Positions 46,358-55,658 are shown, counted from the stretch's first letter. The stretch is 64,000 bases of DNA from Microbacterium sp. 8M (GCF_902506375.1 NZ_LR733284.1:1329147-1393146); one strand, 5' to 3'. Notes: generated by a model not told the origin, from the letters alone. A program made the numbers and translations.

Positions 46358-47821
46358 GTGACTGAGAGCACCGTGGCAAAGAGCGCCGTCGCGCCCAGGA
46401 TCCTGATCGTGGGCGGCGGCTACGCCGGTTTCTACACCGCGTGGAAGCTCGAGAAGCACCTCCGCAAGGGCGAGGCCGAGGTCACCATGGTCGACCCGCT
46501 GCCCTACATGACCTACCAGCCGTTCCTGCCGGAGGTCGCCGCCGGGTCGATCGAGCCGCGCCACGCGGTCGTCGCGCACCGCCGCCACCTCAAGCGCACG
46601 AACGTCATCACCGCGAAGGTGACCGGCATCAACCACGCCGAGAAGGTCGCGACGATCACGCCCGCCGTGGGCGAGCCGTACGAGTTCCCCTACGACCAGA
46701 TCGTCGTCACCGCGGGTGCCGTCTCGCGCACCTTCCCGATCCCCGGCATCGCCGACAACGCGATCGGCCTGAAGACCATCGAAGAGGCCGTCGCGGTGCG
46801 CGACAAGCTGCTGTCGAACTTCGACAAGGCCGCGTCGATCCCCGCAGGCCCCGAGCGCGACCGCCTGCTCACGGTGGTCGTGGTGGGCGGCGGTTTCGCC
46901 GGCATCGAGGCCTTCGCGGAGCTGCGCTCGTTCGCCTCGGCGCTGATCGCGAAGTACCCGCAGCTGACGTTCGACGACACGCACTTCCACCTGATCGAGG
47001 CGATGGGCCGGATCATGCCCGAGGTCTCGCTGCCGACCAGCGAGTGGGTGCTGAAGGATCTGGCCAAGCGCGGAGCGAACGTCCACCTCGACACGCAGGT
47101 GAAGGCCGCGGTCGACGGCAACGTCGAGCTCTCCACGGGCGAGGTCATCCCGTCGGACCTCATCGTCTGGACCGCCGGCGTCATGGCCAACCCGACCGTC
47201 GTGCGCGGCGGCGACCTCCCGATCGAGGAGCGCGGCCGCATCCAGACCCGCGCCGACCTGCGCGTGGGCACCGCCGACGAGATCGTCGAGGGCGCCTGGG
47301 CCGCCGGCGACGTCTCGGCCGTCCCCGACCTGTCCGGCGGCGGCGTGGGCGGCATGTGCGTGCCGAACGCGCAGCACGCCGTGCGTCAGGCGAAGCGTCT
47401 CGCGAAGAACCTCGTCGCGGTGCTGCGCGGCGAGACGCCCAAGGACTACTTCCACAAGAACCTGGGCGCCGTGGCCGGTCTCGGCCTCTACAACGGCGTC
47501 TTCCAGTCGGGCAAGCTCGCGCTCAAGGGCTTCGTGGCCTGGGTCGCGCACCGGGGCTACCACGGCCTCGCGATGCCGTCGTGGGAGCGCAAGTGGCGCG
47601 TGCTGTGGGGCTGGTGGAACAACCTGTGGCTCGGCCGCGACATCGTCGGCCTCGAGGCGCTGCAGACGCCGCGCGCGGTGTTCGAGGAGTTCGCCGCCCG
47701 TCCGCGCCCGGCAGCGGACGCGGCCCCGGCCGCTCCCGCTGCGGCTGCCAAGCCGGCCGCCGCCAAGCCGGCCGCCAAGCGCCCCGCCGCGAAGAAGCCT
47801 GCGGAGGCCGCTGCCAAGTAA
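46358..47821 (+). CDS. ndh: Type II NADH dehydrogenase (NDH-2)
   Basis: A protein of 487 residues with two Rossmann motifs: FAD site LIVGGGYAGFYTAW near the N-terminus and NADH site VVVVGGGFAGIEAFAEL near residue 170. Family signatures TYQPFLPEVAAGSIEPRH and WAAGDVSAVPD are present. It is a peripheral membrane flavoprotein that passes electrons from NADH to menaquinone without pumping protons. The last 40 residues are an Ala/Lys/Pro-rich tail, which may help bind acidic lipids. The GTG start follows GAGGAG. Confidence 0.93.
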   Translation: MTESTVAKSAVAPRILIVGGGYAGFYTAWKLEKHLRKGEAEVTMVDPLPYMTYQPFLPEVAAGSIEPRHAVVAHRRHLKRTNVITAKVTGINHAEKVATITPAVGEPYEFPYDQIVVTAGAVSRTFPIPGIADNAIGLKTIEEAVAVRDKLLSNFDKAASIPAGPERDRLLTVVVVGGGFAGIEAFAELRSFASALIAKYPQLTFDDTHFHLIEAMGRIMPEVSLPTSEWVLKDLAKRGANVHLDTQVKAAVDGNVELSTGEVIPSDLIVWTAGVMANPTVVRGGDLPIEERGRIQTRADLRVGTADEIVEGAWAAGDVSAVPDLSGGGVGGMCVPNAQHAVRQAKRLAKNLVAVLRGETPKDYFHKNLGAVAGLGLYNGVFQSGKLALKGFVAWVAHRGYHGLAMPSWERKWRVLWGWWNNLWLGRDIVGLEALQTPRAVFEEFAARPRPAADAAPAAPAAAAKPAAAKPAAKRPAAKKPAEAAAK

Positions 47822-47832
47822 GGCTCGACAAG

Positions 47833-47877
47833 ACGCCCCCGGATCCCACTCCTCGGAGTGCGATCCGGGGGCGTTCT
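47833..47877 (+). terminator. Terminator after ndh
   Basis: ACGCCCCCGGATC (47833-47845) pairs perfectly with GATCCGGGGGCGT (47862-47874), with an inner CACTCC/GGAGTG stem and TTCT at the 3' side. Confidence 0.88.
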
Positions 47878-47912
47878 GCGTCCCGGGGCGCCGGCGGCGC
47901 TACGATCCGTGT

Positions 47913-48206
47913 GTGGACGTCGTCGTGCTGTACCGCCTCCGTGAGGGTGCTGATCGCGCCCGGATCCTCGAGGTGTTCCCCCGTCATCAGGCGTACTACC
48001 GGGCCTTCCACGAGGCCGGCGGCGGAGTCATCGCGCTCGGGCCCTTCGCCACGCCGGATCCGGCTGCCGGATCGATGGGGGTGTTCTCCACGCGCCACGA
48101 GGCTGAGCGGTTCATCGCCGAGGATCCGTTCGTGACCGAAGGTCTGGCGGATCCGCGGATCCTGGACTGGAACGCGGTGTGGCTCGACGGCCGCCCCGGC
48201 GTGTGA
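47913..48206 (+). CDS. YciI-like (dimeric alpha/beta barrel) protein
   Basis: A protein of 97 residues. The pattern VVLYRLREGADRARILEVF, HQAYYRAFHEAGGGVIALGP and FIAEDPFVTEGLADPRI fits the YciI family, small dimeric ferredoxin-like proteins related to muconolactone isomerase whose function is mostly unknown. The GTG start is supported by TACGAT (47901-47906) ending 6 nt upstream. It is a single-gene unit between the ndh terminator and the tRNA. Confidence 0.82.
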   Translation: MDVVVLYRLREGADRARILEVFPRHQAYYRAFHEAGGGVIALGPFATPDPAAGSMGVFSTRHEAERFIAEDPFVTEGLADPRILDWNAVWLDGRPGV

Positions 48207-48248
48207 CCGGGTGTTCGGCCGCACCGCCTCCGGCGGCACAGCCGAAGG

Positions 48249-48321
48249 TGCCCCCGCTGGGATTCGAACCCAGACTGAAGCGATTTTAAGTCGCCTGCCT
48301 CTGCCGTTGGGCTACGGGGGC
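48249..48321 (-). tRNA. tRNA with UAA anticodon (tRNA-Leu by anticodon), short variable loop
   Basis: The 73-nt minus-strand gene folds as a cloverleaf: acceptor GCCCCCG/CGGGGGC with A73, D-stem GCC/GGC, anticodon stem GGCGA/TCGCT with loop CTTAAAA (anticodon TAA), variable loop TCAGT of 5 nt, T-arm CTGGG-TTCGAAT-CCCAG. The anticodon reads UUA, a very rare codon in this genome. Bacterial tRNA-Leu normally has a long variable arm, which is missing, so amino-acid identity is less certain than the tRNA call. No CCA is encoded. Confidence 0.85.
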
Positions 48322-48386
48322 CTTCCCCCGAGCCTAGCGAGCGCAGCACCCGCGCGATGTTGACTTCGAGCCAATAGGGTGGACTC

Positions 48387-49637
48387 GTGCTCGAGCTCAT
48401 CGCCGATCAGGGCAGCGTCGCCGTGCCCACCCGTCGCCGCGCCCAGCCCTGGGACGATCCGGCGCGGTGGTGGACGCGGCTCACCGAGGCGACCGCGCAT
48501 CTGCCCGCGCCCGTCGCGGTGATCGATCTCGAGGCACTGCGCTTCAACGCGATGGACATGGTGGTGCGCACGGGCGGCAGGCCGATCCGGATCGCGACGA
48601 AGTCCGTGCGCGTGCGCGAGGTGATCGACGCCGCGCTGCGGGTCCCCGGCTATCGCGGACTGCTCGCCTTCACGCTCGCGGAGGCCCTCTGGCTGGCCGA
48701 GGACCACGATGACATCGTGCTGGCCTATCCGACGGCCGACCGGCCGGGCCTGCAGCGGCTGCTCGCGGACGAGGGCGCCTGCGCGCGGATCACGCTCGTG
48801 GTCGACGACGAGTCGCAGCTCGACCTCATCGACGCGGTCGCCGCTCCCTCCCGCCGTCCGCGCGTGCGCATCGCGGTCGACGCCGACGCGTCCTGGCGCG
48901 CTCCGGGGCTCGGCCACATCGGCGTCTTCCGCTCGCCGCTGCACACCCCGGAGGAGGTGGCGCGCTTCGCCCGACGCGCCGCCGAGCGGGACGGCTTCCA
49001 CCTCGTCGGCCTCCAGATGTACGAGGCGCAGATCGCCGGTCAGGGCGACGACACCGGCAGCGGCGACACCGTGATCCGCACGGTGCAGGCGCAGTCCCGC
49101 CAGGAGCTGCGGGAGCGGCGCGCCCGCATCGTCGAGGCCGTGCAGGCGATCGTGCCGCTCGAGTTCGTCACCGGCGGCGGCACGGGATCGCTCGAGTACA
49201 CCGGATCCGATCCGGCCCTCACCGAGATCACCGCGGGCAGCGGCCTGCTCGCAGGGCACCTGTTCGACGGCTACCGCTCCTTCGCCCCCGCGCCGGCGAG
49301 CGCCTTCGCCTTCGACGTCGTGCGGCGCCCGGCGTCCGACATCGCGACGATCCTCGGCGGCGGCTGGATCGCGTCCGGGCCCGCCGTCGCCTCTCGGCAG
49401 CCGCGACCGGTGTGGCCGCAGGGCCTGCAGACCGCGCCACGGGAGGCCGCGGGCGAGGTGCAGACCCCGCTGCGCGGCGCCGCCGCCCGCACGCTCCGGG
49501 TCGGGGACCGCGTCTGGCTGCGTCATGCGAAGAGCGGCGAGCCCGCCGAGCGGATCCTCGGCTACCACCTCGTCGACGGTGACCGCGTCGTCGGCGAACT
49601 GCCCACGTATCGCGGCGAAGGGAAGGCGTTCCTGTGA
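48387..49637 (+). CDS. PLP-dependent amino acid deaminase/aldolase (alanine-racemase N-terminal fold)
   Basis: A protein of 416 residues. The alanine-racemase-like barrel has AVIDLEALRFNAMDMVV and the PLP lysine in RIATKSVRVREV. A C-terminal D-threonine-aldolase-like domain follows (LRVGDRVWLRHAKSGE). The group is annotated as D-serine or D-threonine aldolase or dehydratase; the exact substrate is unproven. TAGGGT ends 6 nt before the GTG start. The stop overlaps the next start by 4 bp, so the two are co-translated. Confidence 0.86.
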   Translation: MLELIADQGSVAVPTRRRAQPWDDPARWWTRLTEATAHLPAPVAVIDLEALRFNAMDMVVRTGGRPIRIATKSVRVREVIDAALRVPGYRGLLAFTLAEALWLAEDHDDIVLAYPTADRPGLQRLLADEGACARITLVVDDESQLDLIDAVAAPSRRPRVRIAVDADASWRAPGLGHIGVFRSPLHTPEEVARFARRAAERDGFHLVGLQMYEAQIAGQGDDTGSGDTVIRTVQAQSRQELRERRARIVEAVQAIVPLEFVTGGGTGSLEYTGSDPALTEITAGSGLLAGHLFDGYRSFAPAPASAFAFDVVRRPASDIATILGGGWIASGPAVASRQPRPVWPQGLQTAPREAAGEVQTPLRGAAARTLRVGDRVWLRHAKSGEPAERILGYHLVDGDRVVGELPTYRGEGKAFL

Positions 49638-50947
49638 CACGACCGGGGGAGACCTGGCACAACTGGGGCCGCTCGGCCTCGATCCGGCCGCTCCGCGTGG
49701 AGCGCCCGCGCTCTCCGGAGGGTGTGCAGCGCGCGGTGCTGGCCGCCGCGGCGCACGGTCTCCGGATCAAGGCGGTCGGCGCCGGGCACAGCTTCACCGG
49801 CGTGGCCGTGGCACCTGACGTGCTGCTCGAGCTCGACGATCTGCAGGGGCTGGTGTCGGTCGACGAGGCCCGGGGGCGGGCCACCCTCCTCGCGGGCACT
49901 CGGCTGCATCGCATCCCCGCGCTGCTCGCCCCGTTCGGACTCGCGATGGAGAACCTCGGCGACATCGACCGCCAGTCGATCTCCGGCGCGATCTCCACCG
50001 GCACGCACGGCACCGGTGCCGCGTTCCGCGGCCTGGCGGCGCAGGTCGTCGGGGCGACGCTCATCACCGCCGCGGGGGAGTTCCTGCGGGTCGACGAGGC
50101 GGAGAACGCCGAGCTGCTGCCGGCGATCGCGCTGGGTCTCGGCGCCCTGGGGATCCTGGTCGAGGTCACGCTGCAGTGCGTGCCCGCGTTCGTCATGCAC
50201 GCCGTGGACGCGCCTGCGCCGCTGGACGAGGTGCTGGAGACGGTGCACGAGCGCGTCTCGGACGCGGATCACTTCGAGTTCTACTGGTTCCCGCACACCG
50301 ACGTCGCCCTCACCAAGACCACCGAGCGGCTGCCGGAGTCGGCGGTGCGGCGGCCGCTGCCGAAAGTGGGGAAGTGGATCGACGAGACCCTGCTCTCCAA
50401 CGGCGTCTATCGCGTGGTGTGCGCAGCAGGCGTCGCCATGCCGTCGATCACTGCGCCGTTCAGCCGGCTCGCGGTGAAGCTCACCGGCGACCGGGAGTAC
50501 ACCGATCTCTCGCATCGCGTGCTCACCCAGAGCCGGACGGTGCGCTTCCGCGAGATGGAGTACGCCCTGCCGCAGGATCAGATCGTGCCGGTGTTCCGCG
50601 CGGTCCAGGCGCTCATCGCGAAGCGCGGCTGGCGCATCGAGTTCCCGATCGAGGTGCGCTTCGCCGCCGCCGACGATCGCTGGTTCTCCACGGCGCATGA
50701 GCGCGCATCCGCGTACATCGCCGTGCACCGGTACTGGCGGCATGACCCTCGCGAGTACTTCGACGCGGTCGAGGCGATCTGCCTCGCGCACGGCGGGCGC
50801 CCGCACTGGGGCAAGCTGCACTCGCTGGACGCGGAGCGCCTCCGGGAGCGCTATCCGAGGTTCGAGGACTTCGTCGCACTACGCGATCGAATGGATCCGG
50901 AACGTCGGTTCGGCAACCGGTATCTCGAGCGCGTCCTCGGCGCCTGA
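49634..50947 (+). CDS. FAD-linked D-arabinono-1,4-lactone oxidase family protein
   Basis: A protein of 437 residues. The PCMH-type FAD domain shows IKAVGAGHSFTGVAVAPDVL and LGDIDRQSISGAISTGTHGTG. The C-terminal ALO domain ends with CLAHGGRPHWGKLHSLDAE and RRFGNRYLERVLG. It oxidises a sugar lactone or alditol using oxygen or another acceptor. The GTG start overlaps the stop of the aldolase-like gene (GTGA). The pairing with that gene is common in Microbacteriaceae, but the shared pathway is unknown. Confidence 0.9.
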   Translation: MTRPGETWHNWGRSASIRPLRVERPRSPEGVQRAVLAAAAHGLRIKAVGAGHSFTGVAVAPDVLLELDDLQGLVSVDEARGRATLLAGTRLHRIPALLAPFGLAMENLGDIDRQSISGAISTGTHGTGAAFRGLAAQVVGATLITAAGEFLRVDEAENAELLPAIALGLGALGILVEVTLQCVPAFVMHAVDAPAPLDEVLETVHERVSDADHFEFYWFPHTDVALTKTTERLPESAVRRPLPKVGKWIDETLLSNGVYRVVCAAGVAMPSITAPFSRLAVKLTGDREYTDLSHRVLTQSRTVRFREMEYALPQDQIVPVFRAVQALIAKRGWRIEFPIEVRFAAADDRWFSTAHERASAYIAVHRYWRHDPREYFDAVEAICLAHGGRPHWGKLHSLDAERLRERYPRFEDFVALRDRMDPERRFGNRYLERVLGA

Positions 50948-51028
50948 CCGTTCCCTGGCAGCCCGGCGCACACGGAGGATGCCGGGATAGGATGGGCCGA
51001 AACCGCGTCTGCTAGGGGGTCGTCGTCC

Positions 51029-51607
51029 GTGGATGTTCTTGTTCCAGTCCTCGTCGTCGTCGGAGTGATCGTCGTTCTGATCGTCGCCGTCGGCATCTAT
51101 CTGTGGGCTACGTACAACTCGCTCGTGCAGTTGGGGGTCCGCGTCGACGAGGCGTGGAGCGACATCACCGTGCAGCTCAAGCGACGAGCGGATCTGATCC
51201 CGAACCTCATCGACACGGTGAAGGGGTATGCGGCTCATGAGAAGGCCGTGTTCGAGAACGTCACGCGTGCCCGCGCGGAGACCCTGTCCGCCTCGACGCC
51301 GGCCGAGGCGGGTGCCGCGGAGGGGCATCTGCAGCAGGCCCTGAAGAGCCTGTTCGCGGTCGCCGAGGCGTACCCGCAGCTGCAGGCGAGCCAGAACTTC
51401 CTTCAGCTGCAGTCCGCCCTGGTCGACACGGAGGACAAGATCCAGGCCTCCCGCCGGTTCTACAACGGCGGCGTGCGCGAGCTGAACACCAAGATCAAGG
51501 TGTTCCCGAACAACCTGTTCGCCCGCAACCTCGGTTTCACCGAGCGGGAGTTCTTCGAGGTGGCCGACGGCGCGGCGATCGCCGAGCCTCCCCGAGTCCA
51601 GTTCTGA
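51029..51607 (+). CDS. lemA: LemA family protein
   Basis: A protein of 192 residues. An N-terminal membrane helix (VLVVVGVIVVLIVAVGIYLW) is followed by the helical LemA domain: YNSLVQLGVRVDEAWSDITV, RRADLIPNLIDTVKGYAAHE, YPQLQASQNFLQLQSAL and RRFYNGGVRELNTKI. Function is unsettled. The usual downstream DUF2207 partner is absent here and a REP-like repeat follows. GTG start with GGGGG upstream; TAGGAT lies at about 50990. Confidence 0.93.
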   Translation: MDVLVPVLVVVGVIVVLIVAVGIYLWATYNSLVQLGVRVDEAWSDITVQLKRRADLIPNLIDTVKGYAAHEKAVFENVTRARAETLSASTPAEAGAAEGHLQQALKSLFAVAEAYPQLQASQNFLQLQSALVDTEDKIQASRRFYNGGVRELNTKIKVFPNNLFARNLGFTEREFFEVADGAAIAEPPRVQF

Positions 51608-51658
51608 CACGGCCCGGATCAATGCGGCGCAGCCGCGTCGATGCGGGATCGTGTCAAG

Positions 51659-51700
51659 GTTGAGCGAGGACGCCGAAGGCGACCGAGTCGAAACCCGCTG
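51659..51700. repeat. REP-like repeat after lemA
   Basis: GGTTGAGCGAGGACGCCGAA followed by GGCGACCGAGTCGAAACC matches the left arm of the palindrome at 17211. It lies between the convergent lemA and YcaQ-like genes. Confidence 0.75.
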
Positions 51701-51712
51701 AGGGAATCCCGG

Positions 51713-53029
51713 TCAGGAACCGACTCCCAGCGGCACCAGATCCGTGCGTCCCACGTCGTGCCGCTGCACGCGCTCGGGATGCGCGTCCAGCGCCGCGGCG
51801 AGCGCGCCGGACGCGTCGCCCCAGGCGGACACGGAGATGTGCTCCAGCCCCTGCCATACGGCCGCGGTGCGCAGCTCGGCGGCGATGCGCTCCACATCGG
51901 CCGCGGGCCGAGCGTGCGGCTCCCACCACGCCGACTGCACCCGCAGCGTGCCCGTCGCACGGTCCGCCTTCAGATCCACCCGCGCGGAGATCCGATCGCC
52001 GACCAGCACCGGCAGGGAGTAGTAGCCGTAGCGCCGCTTCTCGGCGGGCGTGTAGATCTCGATGCGGTAGTCGAGAGCGAACGCGCGCAGCGCCCGATCG
52101 CGGAACCACACCACCGGGTCGAAAGGCGTGAGGATCGCCGTCGCGTCGATGCGGCGGGGGAGGGCGGCCTCGACGTGGCGCCACGCCGGCACGGGGCGCC
52201 CGCCACGCTCCCAGCCGCGGACCTGCACCGGCTCCAGCTCACCGCGCTCGACGAGATCCGCGATCGCGGACAGCACCAGGGTGCGGTCCTTGATGCGGTA
52301 GTAGTCCGCGATGTCGGCCGCGGTCGCGACGCCGTGCGCCCGCGCGGCGCGGCGCACGAGCTCGCCGACCGCCGTGGCCCGGTCCAGGTCGCGCCCGAGC
52401 AGCTCGGCCGGCACCACATCCTCGGCGAGGGCGTACCGGCGCTCGAAGCCGTCGCGTCCCGCGATCGCCACGTCGCCGATGCGCCACAGGTACTCCAGGG
52501 CGTGCTTGACCTCATCCCATTCCCACCAGCCGCCGCGGCCACCGGGCGCGTCCCCGCGGATCTCCGCGGGGCGGGACGGACCCCGGTCGCGCAGCTCGGC
52601 GCGCACCCAGTCCAGTGTGCGCGCCGACGAGCTCTGCCCCCAGAACGCGCCGCGCTTGGCGCGGAAGGCGTCGCGGCGGAAGCCCCACAGCGGCCAGTCC
52701 TCGACGGGCAGGAACGTGGCCTCATGCGCGAGGTACTCGGTGTAGCGGCTCGAGCGCGCCGCGCTCGGACGGGACAGGAAGGCGCGCTCCAGCATCGCCG
52801 GGTCGTACGCGCCCAGGCGGGAGAACAGCGGCAGATAGTGCGACCGGGCGAATACGTTCACGGAGTCGATCTGCAGCACACCCATACGCGCCATCGCGGT
52901 GTGCAGGTGCCGCACTCCCGGTGCCGCCGGGCGCCGGCGCGAGAAGCCCTGCGCCGCGAGCGCGATCCGCCGTGCCTCGGCGGCGCTCAACGTGTCGACG
53001 GGGGAGGGAGCGGCCGGAGAACGAGTCAC
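51713..53029 (-). CDS. YcaQ/AlkX-type winged-helix DNA glycosylase
   Basis: A protein of 438 residues, HTH_42/DUF1006 superfamily. The N-terminal segment GVLQIDSVNVFARSHYLPLF contains QID, matching the catalytic QxD motif of E. coli YcaQ, which unhooks DNA interstrand crosslinks. Tandem winged helices and the C-terminal ILTPFDPVVWFRDRA and YTPAEKRRYGYY segments follow. The actinobacterial AZL branch (azinomycin self-resistance) has QxQ instead. The GTG at 53029 has TACGCT on the minus strand (53037-53042) ending 7 nt upstream. Confidence 0.88.
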   Translation of the reverse strand: MTRSPAAPSPVDTLSAAEARRIALAAQGFSRRRPAAPGVRHLHTAMARMGVLQIDSVNVFARSHYLPLFSRLGAYDPAMLERAFLSRPSAARSSRYTEYLAHEATFLPVEDWPLWGFRRDAFRAKRGAFWGQSSSARTLDWVRAELRDRGPSRPAEIRGDAPGGRGGWWEWDEVKHALEYLWRIGDVAIAGRDGFERRYALAEDVVPAELLGRDLDRATAVGELVRRAARAHGVATAADIADYYRIKDRTLVLSAIADLVERGELEPVQVRGWERGGRPVPAWRHVEAALPRRIDATAILTPFDPVVWFRDRALRAFALDYRIEIYTPAEKRRYGYYSLPVLVGDRISARVDLKADRATGTLRVQSAWWEPHARPAADVERIAAELRTAAVWQGLEHISVSAWGDASGALAAALDAHPERVQRHDVGRTDLVPLGVGS

Positions 53030-53138
53030 GTCGGCCAGCGTAACGACTGCCTCCGACACCGCGGCCCGTCGGCGCCCGCGCGCGGCGCGCGCCCGCAGCC
53101 GCGTCAGGACGCCCGTGCGGCGCCCGTAGACTGGGCCG

Positions 53139-54335
53139 ATGAGTGAGAACAGCACACCCCGGCTGCGCGATCTCGTCCGGCAGCGCACCATCACGGGGCG
53201 CGTCGATGTGCGCGACGACGTGCAGCGCGCCCTGCCCCCCGGCCTGAAGATCGCCGCGGCGTACTCCTGGCGTTTCCTCGCGATCGCGGCCGCCCTCGGC
53301 GTCGTGATCTGGCTCGTGATGCTCTTCAAGATCCTGGTCATCCCGCTGATGATCGCCATCCTGCTCACGGCCCTGCTCTGGCCCGTGTTCAGCTCGATGC
53401 TGCGGGTGGGCTGGCCGCGCTGGCTCGCGATCGTCGTCGCGCTGATCGGCACCGTCGCGATCGTGGGAGGGCTGCTGTGGCTCGCGGTCTGGCAGATCAC
53501 GCAGCAGTGGCACGGCGTGCAGGCGCGCACGGTCGGCGCCTGGGAGCAGCTGCAGCAGTTCCTCATCGACGGGCCGTTCCATCTCACCCGGGCGCAGATC
53601 ACGGATCTGCTCGACCAGGGGGCGAAGTTCCTCAGCGAACAGGGCGAGCTGCTCAAGTCGGGCGCGATCGCGGTCGGCTCGACCTTCGGCCATGTCGCCA
53701 CCGGCGCCGTGCTGACCCTGTTCATCCTGCTCTGCATGCTCGCCGACGGCGGCGGGATCTGGGCGTGGACCGTGAAGCTCTTCCCGCGGGACTCGCGCCG
53801 CGCCGTCGACGCCGCCGCGCGCAACGGCTGGGCGACCGTGATCAACTACGCCCGCACGCAGATGCTCGTGGCGTTCATCGACGCCCTCGGCATCGGCCTG
53901 GGCGCCTTCCTGCTCGGCGTGCCGCTCGCCGTCCCCGTCGCGGTGCTGGTGTTCCTCGGATCCTTCATCCCGATCGTCGGCGCGGTCGTCACGGGCGCGC
54001 TCGCGGTGTTCCTCGCGCTCGTCTACAACGGTCCGTGGATCGCCCTGTGGATGCTCGTCGTGGTGCTCGCCGTGCAGCAGATCGAGGGGCACATCCTGCA
54101 GCCGATCCTGATGGGGTCGGCGGTCAAGGTGCACCCGCTCGCGGTCGTGCTCGTCGTGGCCGGCGGTGCGCTGATCGCGGGCATCCCCGGCGCGCTGTTC
54201 GCGGTGCCGCTCGCGGCGTTCGTGAACGTGGCGGCCGTGACCATCAACTCCGGTGCCTGGCGCACCGGCGCCGATCCCGGCGGCGACTACATCTGGCGGA
54301 CCGTGCCGCGGGCGCGGAGAAGGAGTGCGCGATGA
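53139..54335 (+). CDS. AI-2E family transporter (YdiK/PerM-like)
   Basis: A protein of 398 residues with about 8 transmembrane helices. Conserved features include VIPLMIAILLTALLWPVFS, a long loop, LGVPLAVPVAVLVFLGSFIPIVGAVVTGA and QQIEGHILQPILMGSAVKVHP. Members range from autoinducer-2 exporters to Na+/H+ antiporters, so the cargo is open. TAGACT ends 6 nt before the ATG. The stop overlaps the ilvA start (ATGA), giving translational coupling. Confidence 0.9.
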   Translation: MSENSTPRLRDLVRQRTITGRVDVRDDVQRALPPGLKIAAAYSWRFLAIAAALGVVIWLVMLFKILVIPLMIAILLTALLWPVFSSMLRVGWPRWLAIVVALIGTVAIVGGLLWLAVWQITQQWHGVQARTVGAWEQLQQFLIDGPFHLTRAQITDLLDQGAKFLSEQGELLKSGAIAVGSTFGHVATGAVLTLFILLCMLADGGGIWAWTVKLFPRDSRRAVDAAARNGWATVINYARTQMLVAFIDALGIGLGAFLLGVPLAVPVAVLVFLGSFIPIVGAVVTGALAVFLALVYNGPWIALWMLVVVLAVQQIEGHILQPILMGSAVKVHPLAVVLVVAGGALIAGIPGALFAVPLAAFVNVAAVTINSGAWRTGADPGGDYIWRTVPRARRRSAR

Positions 54336-55597
54336 CGCAAGCGATGACGAATGAAACCACCCCTGCTTTCGCCGGGATCCCCACGCTCGCCGAGATCGAG
54401 CAGGCCGCCGCCGGGCTCGACGGCGTCATCGTGCGCACCCCGGCCCTGCCGTCCGTCGCCCTGACCAAGGTGCTCGGTTCGCCGGTGACGCTCAAGATGG
54501 AGAACCTGCAGCGCACCGGTTCGTTCAAGATCCGCGGCGCCGTGCACCGCCTCTCCCGGCTCACCGCGGAGGAGCGCGCCCGTGGCGTGGTCGGCGCCTC
54601 CGCCGGCAACCACGCCCAGGGCGTCGCGCTGGCCGCGCAGGCACTGGGCATCCCGGCGACGATCTTCATGCCCATGGGCGTGCCCGTGCCGAAGCTCCTC
54701 GCGACGCGGGGCTACGGCGCCGAGGTCGTGCTCGAGGGGGAGACCGTAGCGACCTCTCTGCGTCTGGCGGCCGAGTTCGCCGAGCGCACCGGCGCGGTCT
54801 TCATCCCGCCCTTCGACCATCGTGACATCGTCACCGGGCAGGCGACGCTCGGCCTCGAGCTCATGGAGGACGTGCCCGACGTCGAGACGATCCTCGTCGG
54901 CATCGGCGGTGGCGGCCTCATCGCCGGTGTGGCCGCGGCGGTGAAGGCCCGTGCCGCCGAGCAGGGCCGCACGGTGCGCATCATCGGCGTGCAGGCGGAG
55001 AACGCCGCCGCCATGGGCCCGTCGCTGGCGGCAGGGCACCCGGTCGAGATCGTCACGCAGCCCACGATCGCCGATGGCATCCTCGTGGCCCGCCCCGGCG
55101 ACGTGCCCTTCGCGATGATCCAGGAACTCGTCGACGAGGTGGTGACCGTCAGCGACGACGACATCGCGCGGGCGCTGCTGCTGCTGCTGGAGCAGGCGAA
55201 GGTCGTCGTGGAACCGGCGGGTGCGGTCGGCGTGGCGGCGATCCTCGCCGGCAAGGTGAGCGGGACGGGCAGGACGCTCGCCGTGCTCTCCGGCGGCAAC
55301 ATCGATCCGCTGCTGCTGCAGCGGGTCGTCTCGCACGGTCTCGCCGCCTCCGGCCGCTACCTCACGCTGCGCATCCCGCTGCCCGACCGCCCCGGCCAGC
55401 TGGCCCGGGTGTCCGAGCTCATCGCGCACGCCGGCGCGAACGTGATCGAGGCGATGCACACGCGCCACGGCCACGGCCTGCAGATCAACGACGTGATCCT
55501 CGAGCTCAGCGTGGAGACCCGCGGCCCGGAGCACTCCCAGCTCACGCTGGACACGCTGCGCGCGGCCGGCTTCGAGCCGATGGTCGTCCAGGACTGA
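54332..55597 (+). CDS. ilvA: Threonine ammonia-lyase
   Basis: A protein of 421 residues, fold type II PLP enzyme. The lysine motif is NLQRTGSFKIRGAVHRL, the phosphate loop IGGGGLIAGVA, and AGNHAQGVALAAQ matches the substrate loop. One C-terminal ACT-like domain (YLTLRIPLPDRPGQLARVSE) suggests allosteric control. It deaminates threonine to 2-oxobutanoate for isoleucine synthesis or catabolism. The start follows AAGGAG and overlaps the previous gene. Confidence 0.93.
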   Translation: MTQAMTNETTPAFAGIPTLAEIEQAAAGLDGVIVRTPALPSVALTKVLGSPVTLKMENLQRTGSFKIRGAVHRLSRLTAEERARGVVGASAGNHAQGVALAAQALGIPATIFMPMGVPVPKLLATRGYGAEVVLEGETVATSLRLAAEFAERTGAVFIPPFDHRDIVTGQATLGLELMEDVPDVETILVGIGGGGLIAGVAAAVKARAAEQGRTVRIIGVQAENAAAMGPSLAAGHPVEIVTQPTIADGILVARPGDVPFAMIQELVDEVVTVSDDDIARALLLLLEQAKVVVEPAGAVGVAAILAGKVSGTGRTLAVLSGGNIDPLLLQRVVSHGLAASGRYLTLRIPLPDRPGQLARVSELIAHAGANVIEAMHTRHGHGLQINDVILELSVETRGPEHSQLTLDTLRAAGFEPMVVQD

Positions 55598-55605
55598 CCG
55601 CAGAC

Positions 55606-55644
55606 GACGAACCCGCCGGCCCTCGATGGCGCGGCGGGTTCGTC
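55606..55644. terminator. Bidirectional terminator between ilvA and greA
   Basis: GACGAACCCGCCG (55606-55618) pairs perfectly with CGGCGGGTTCGTC (55632-55644). It lies between convergent genes. Confidence 0.88.
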
Positions 55645-55658
55645 ATCCGGGATGCGGG

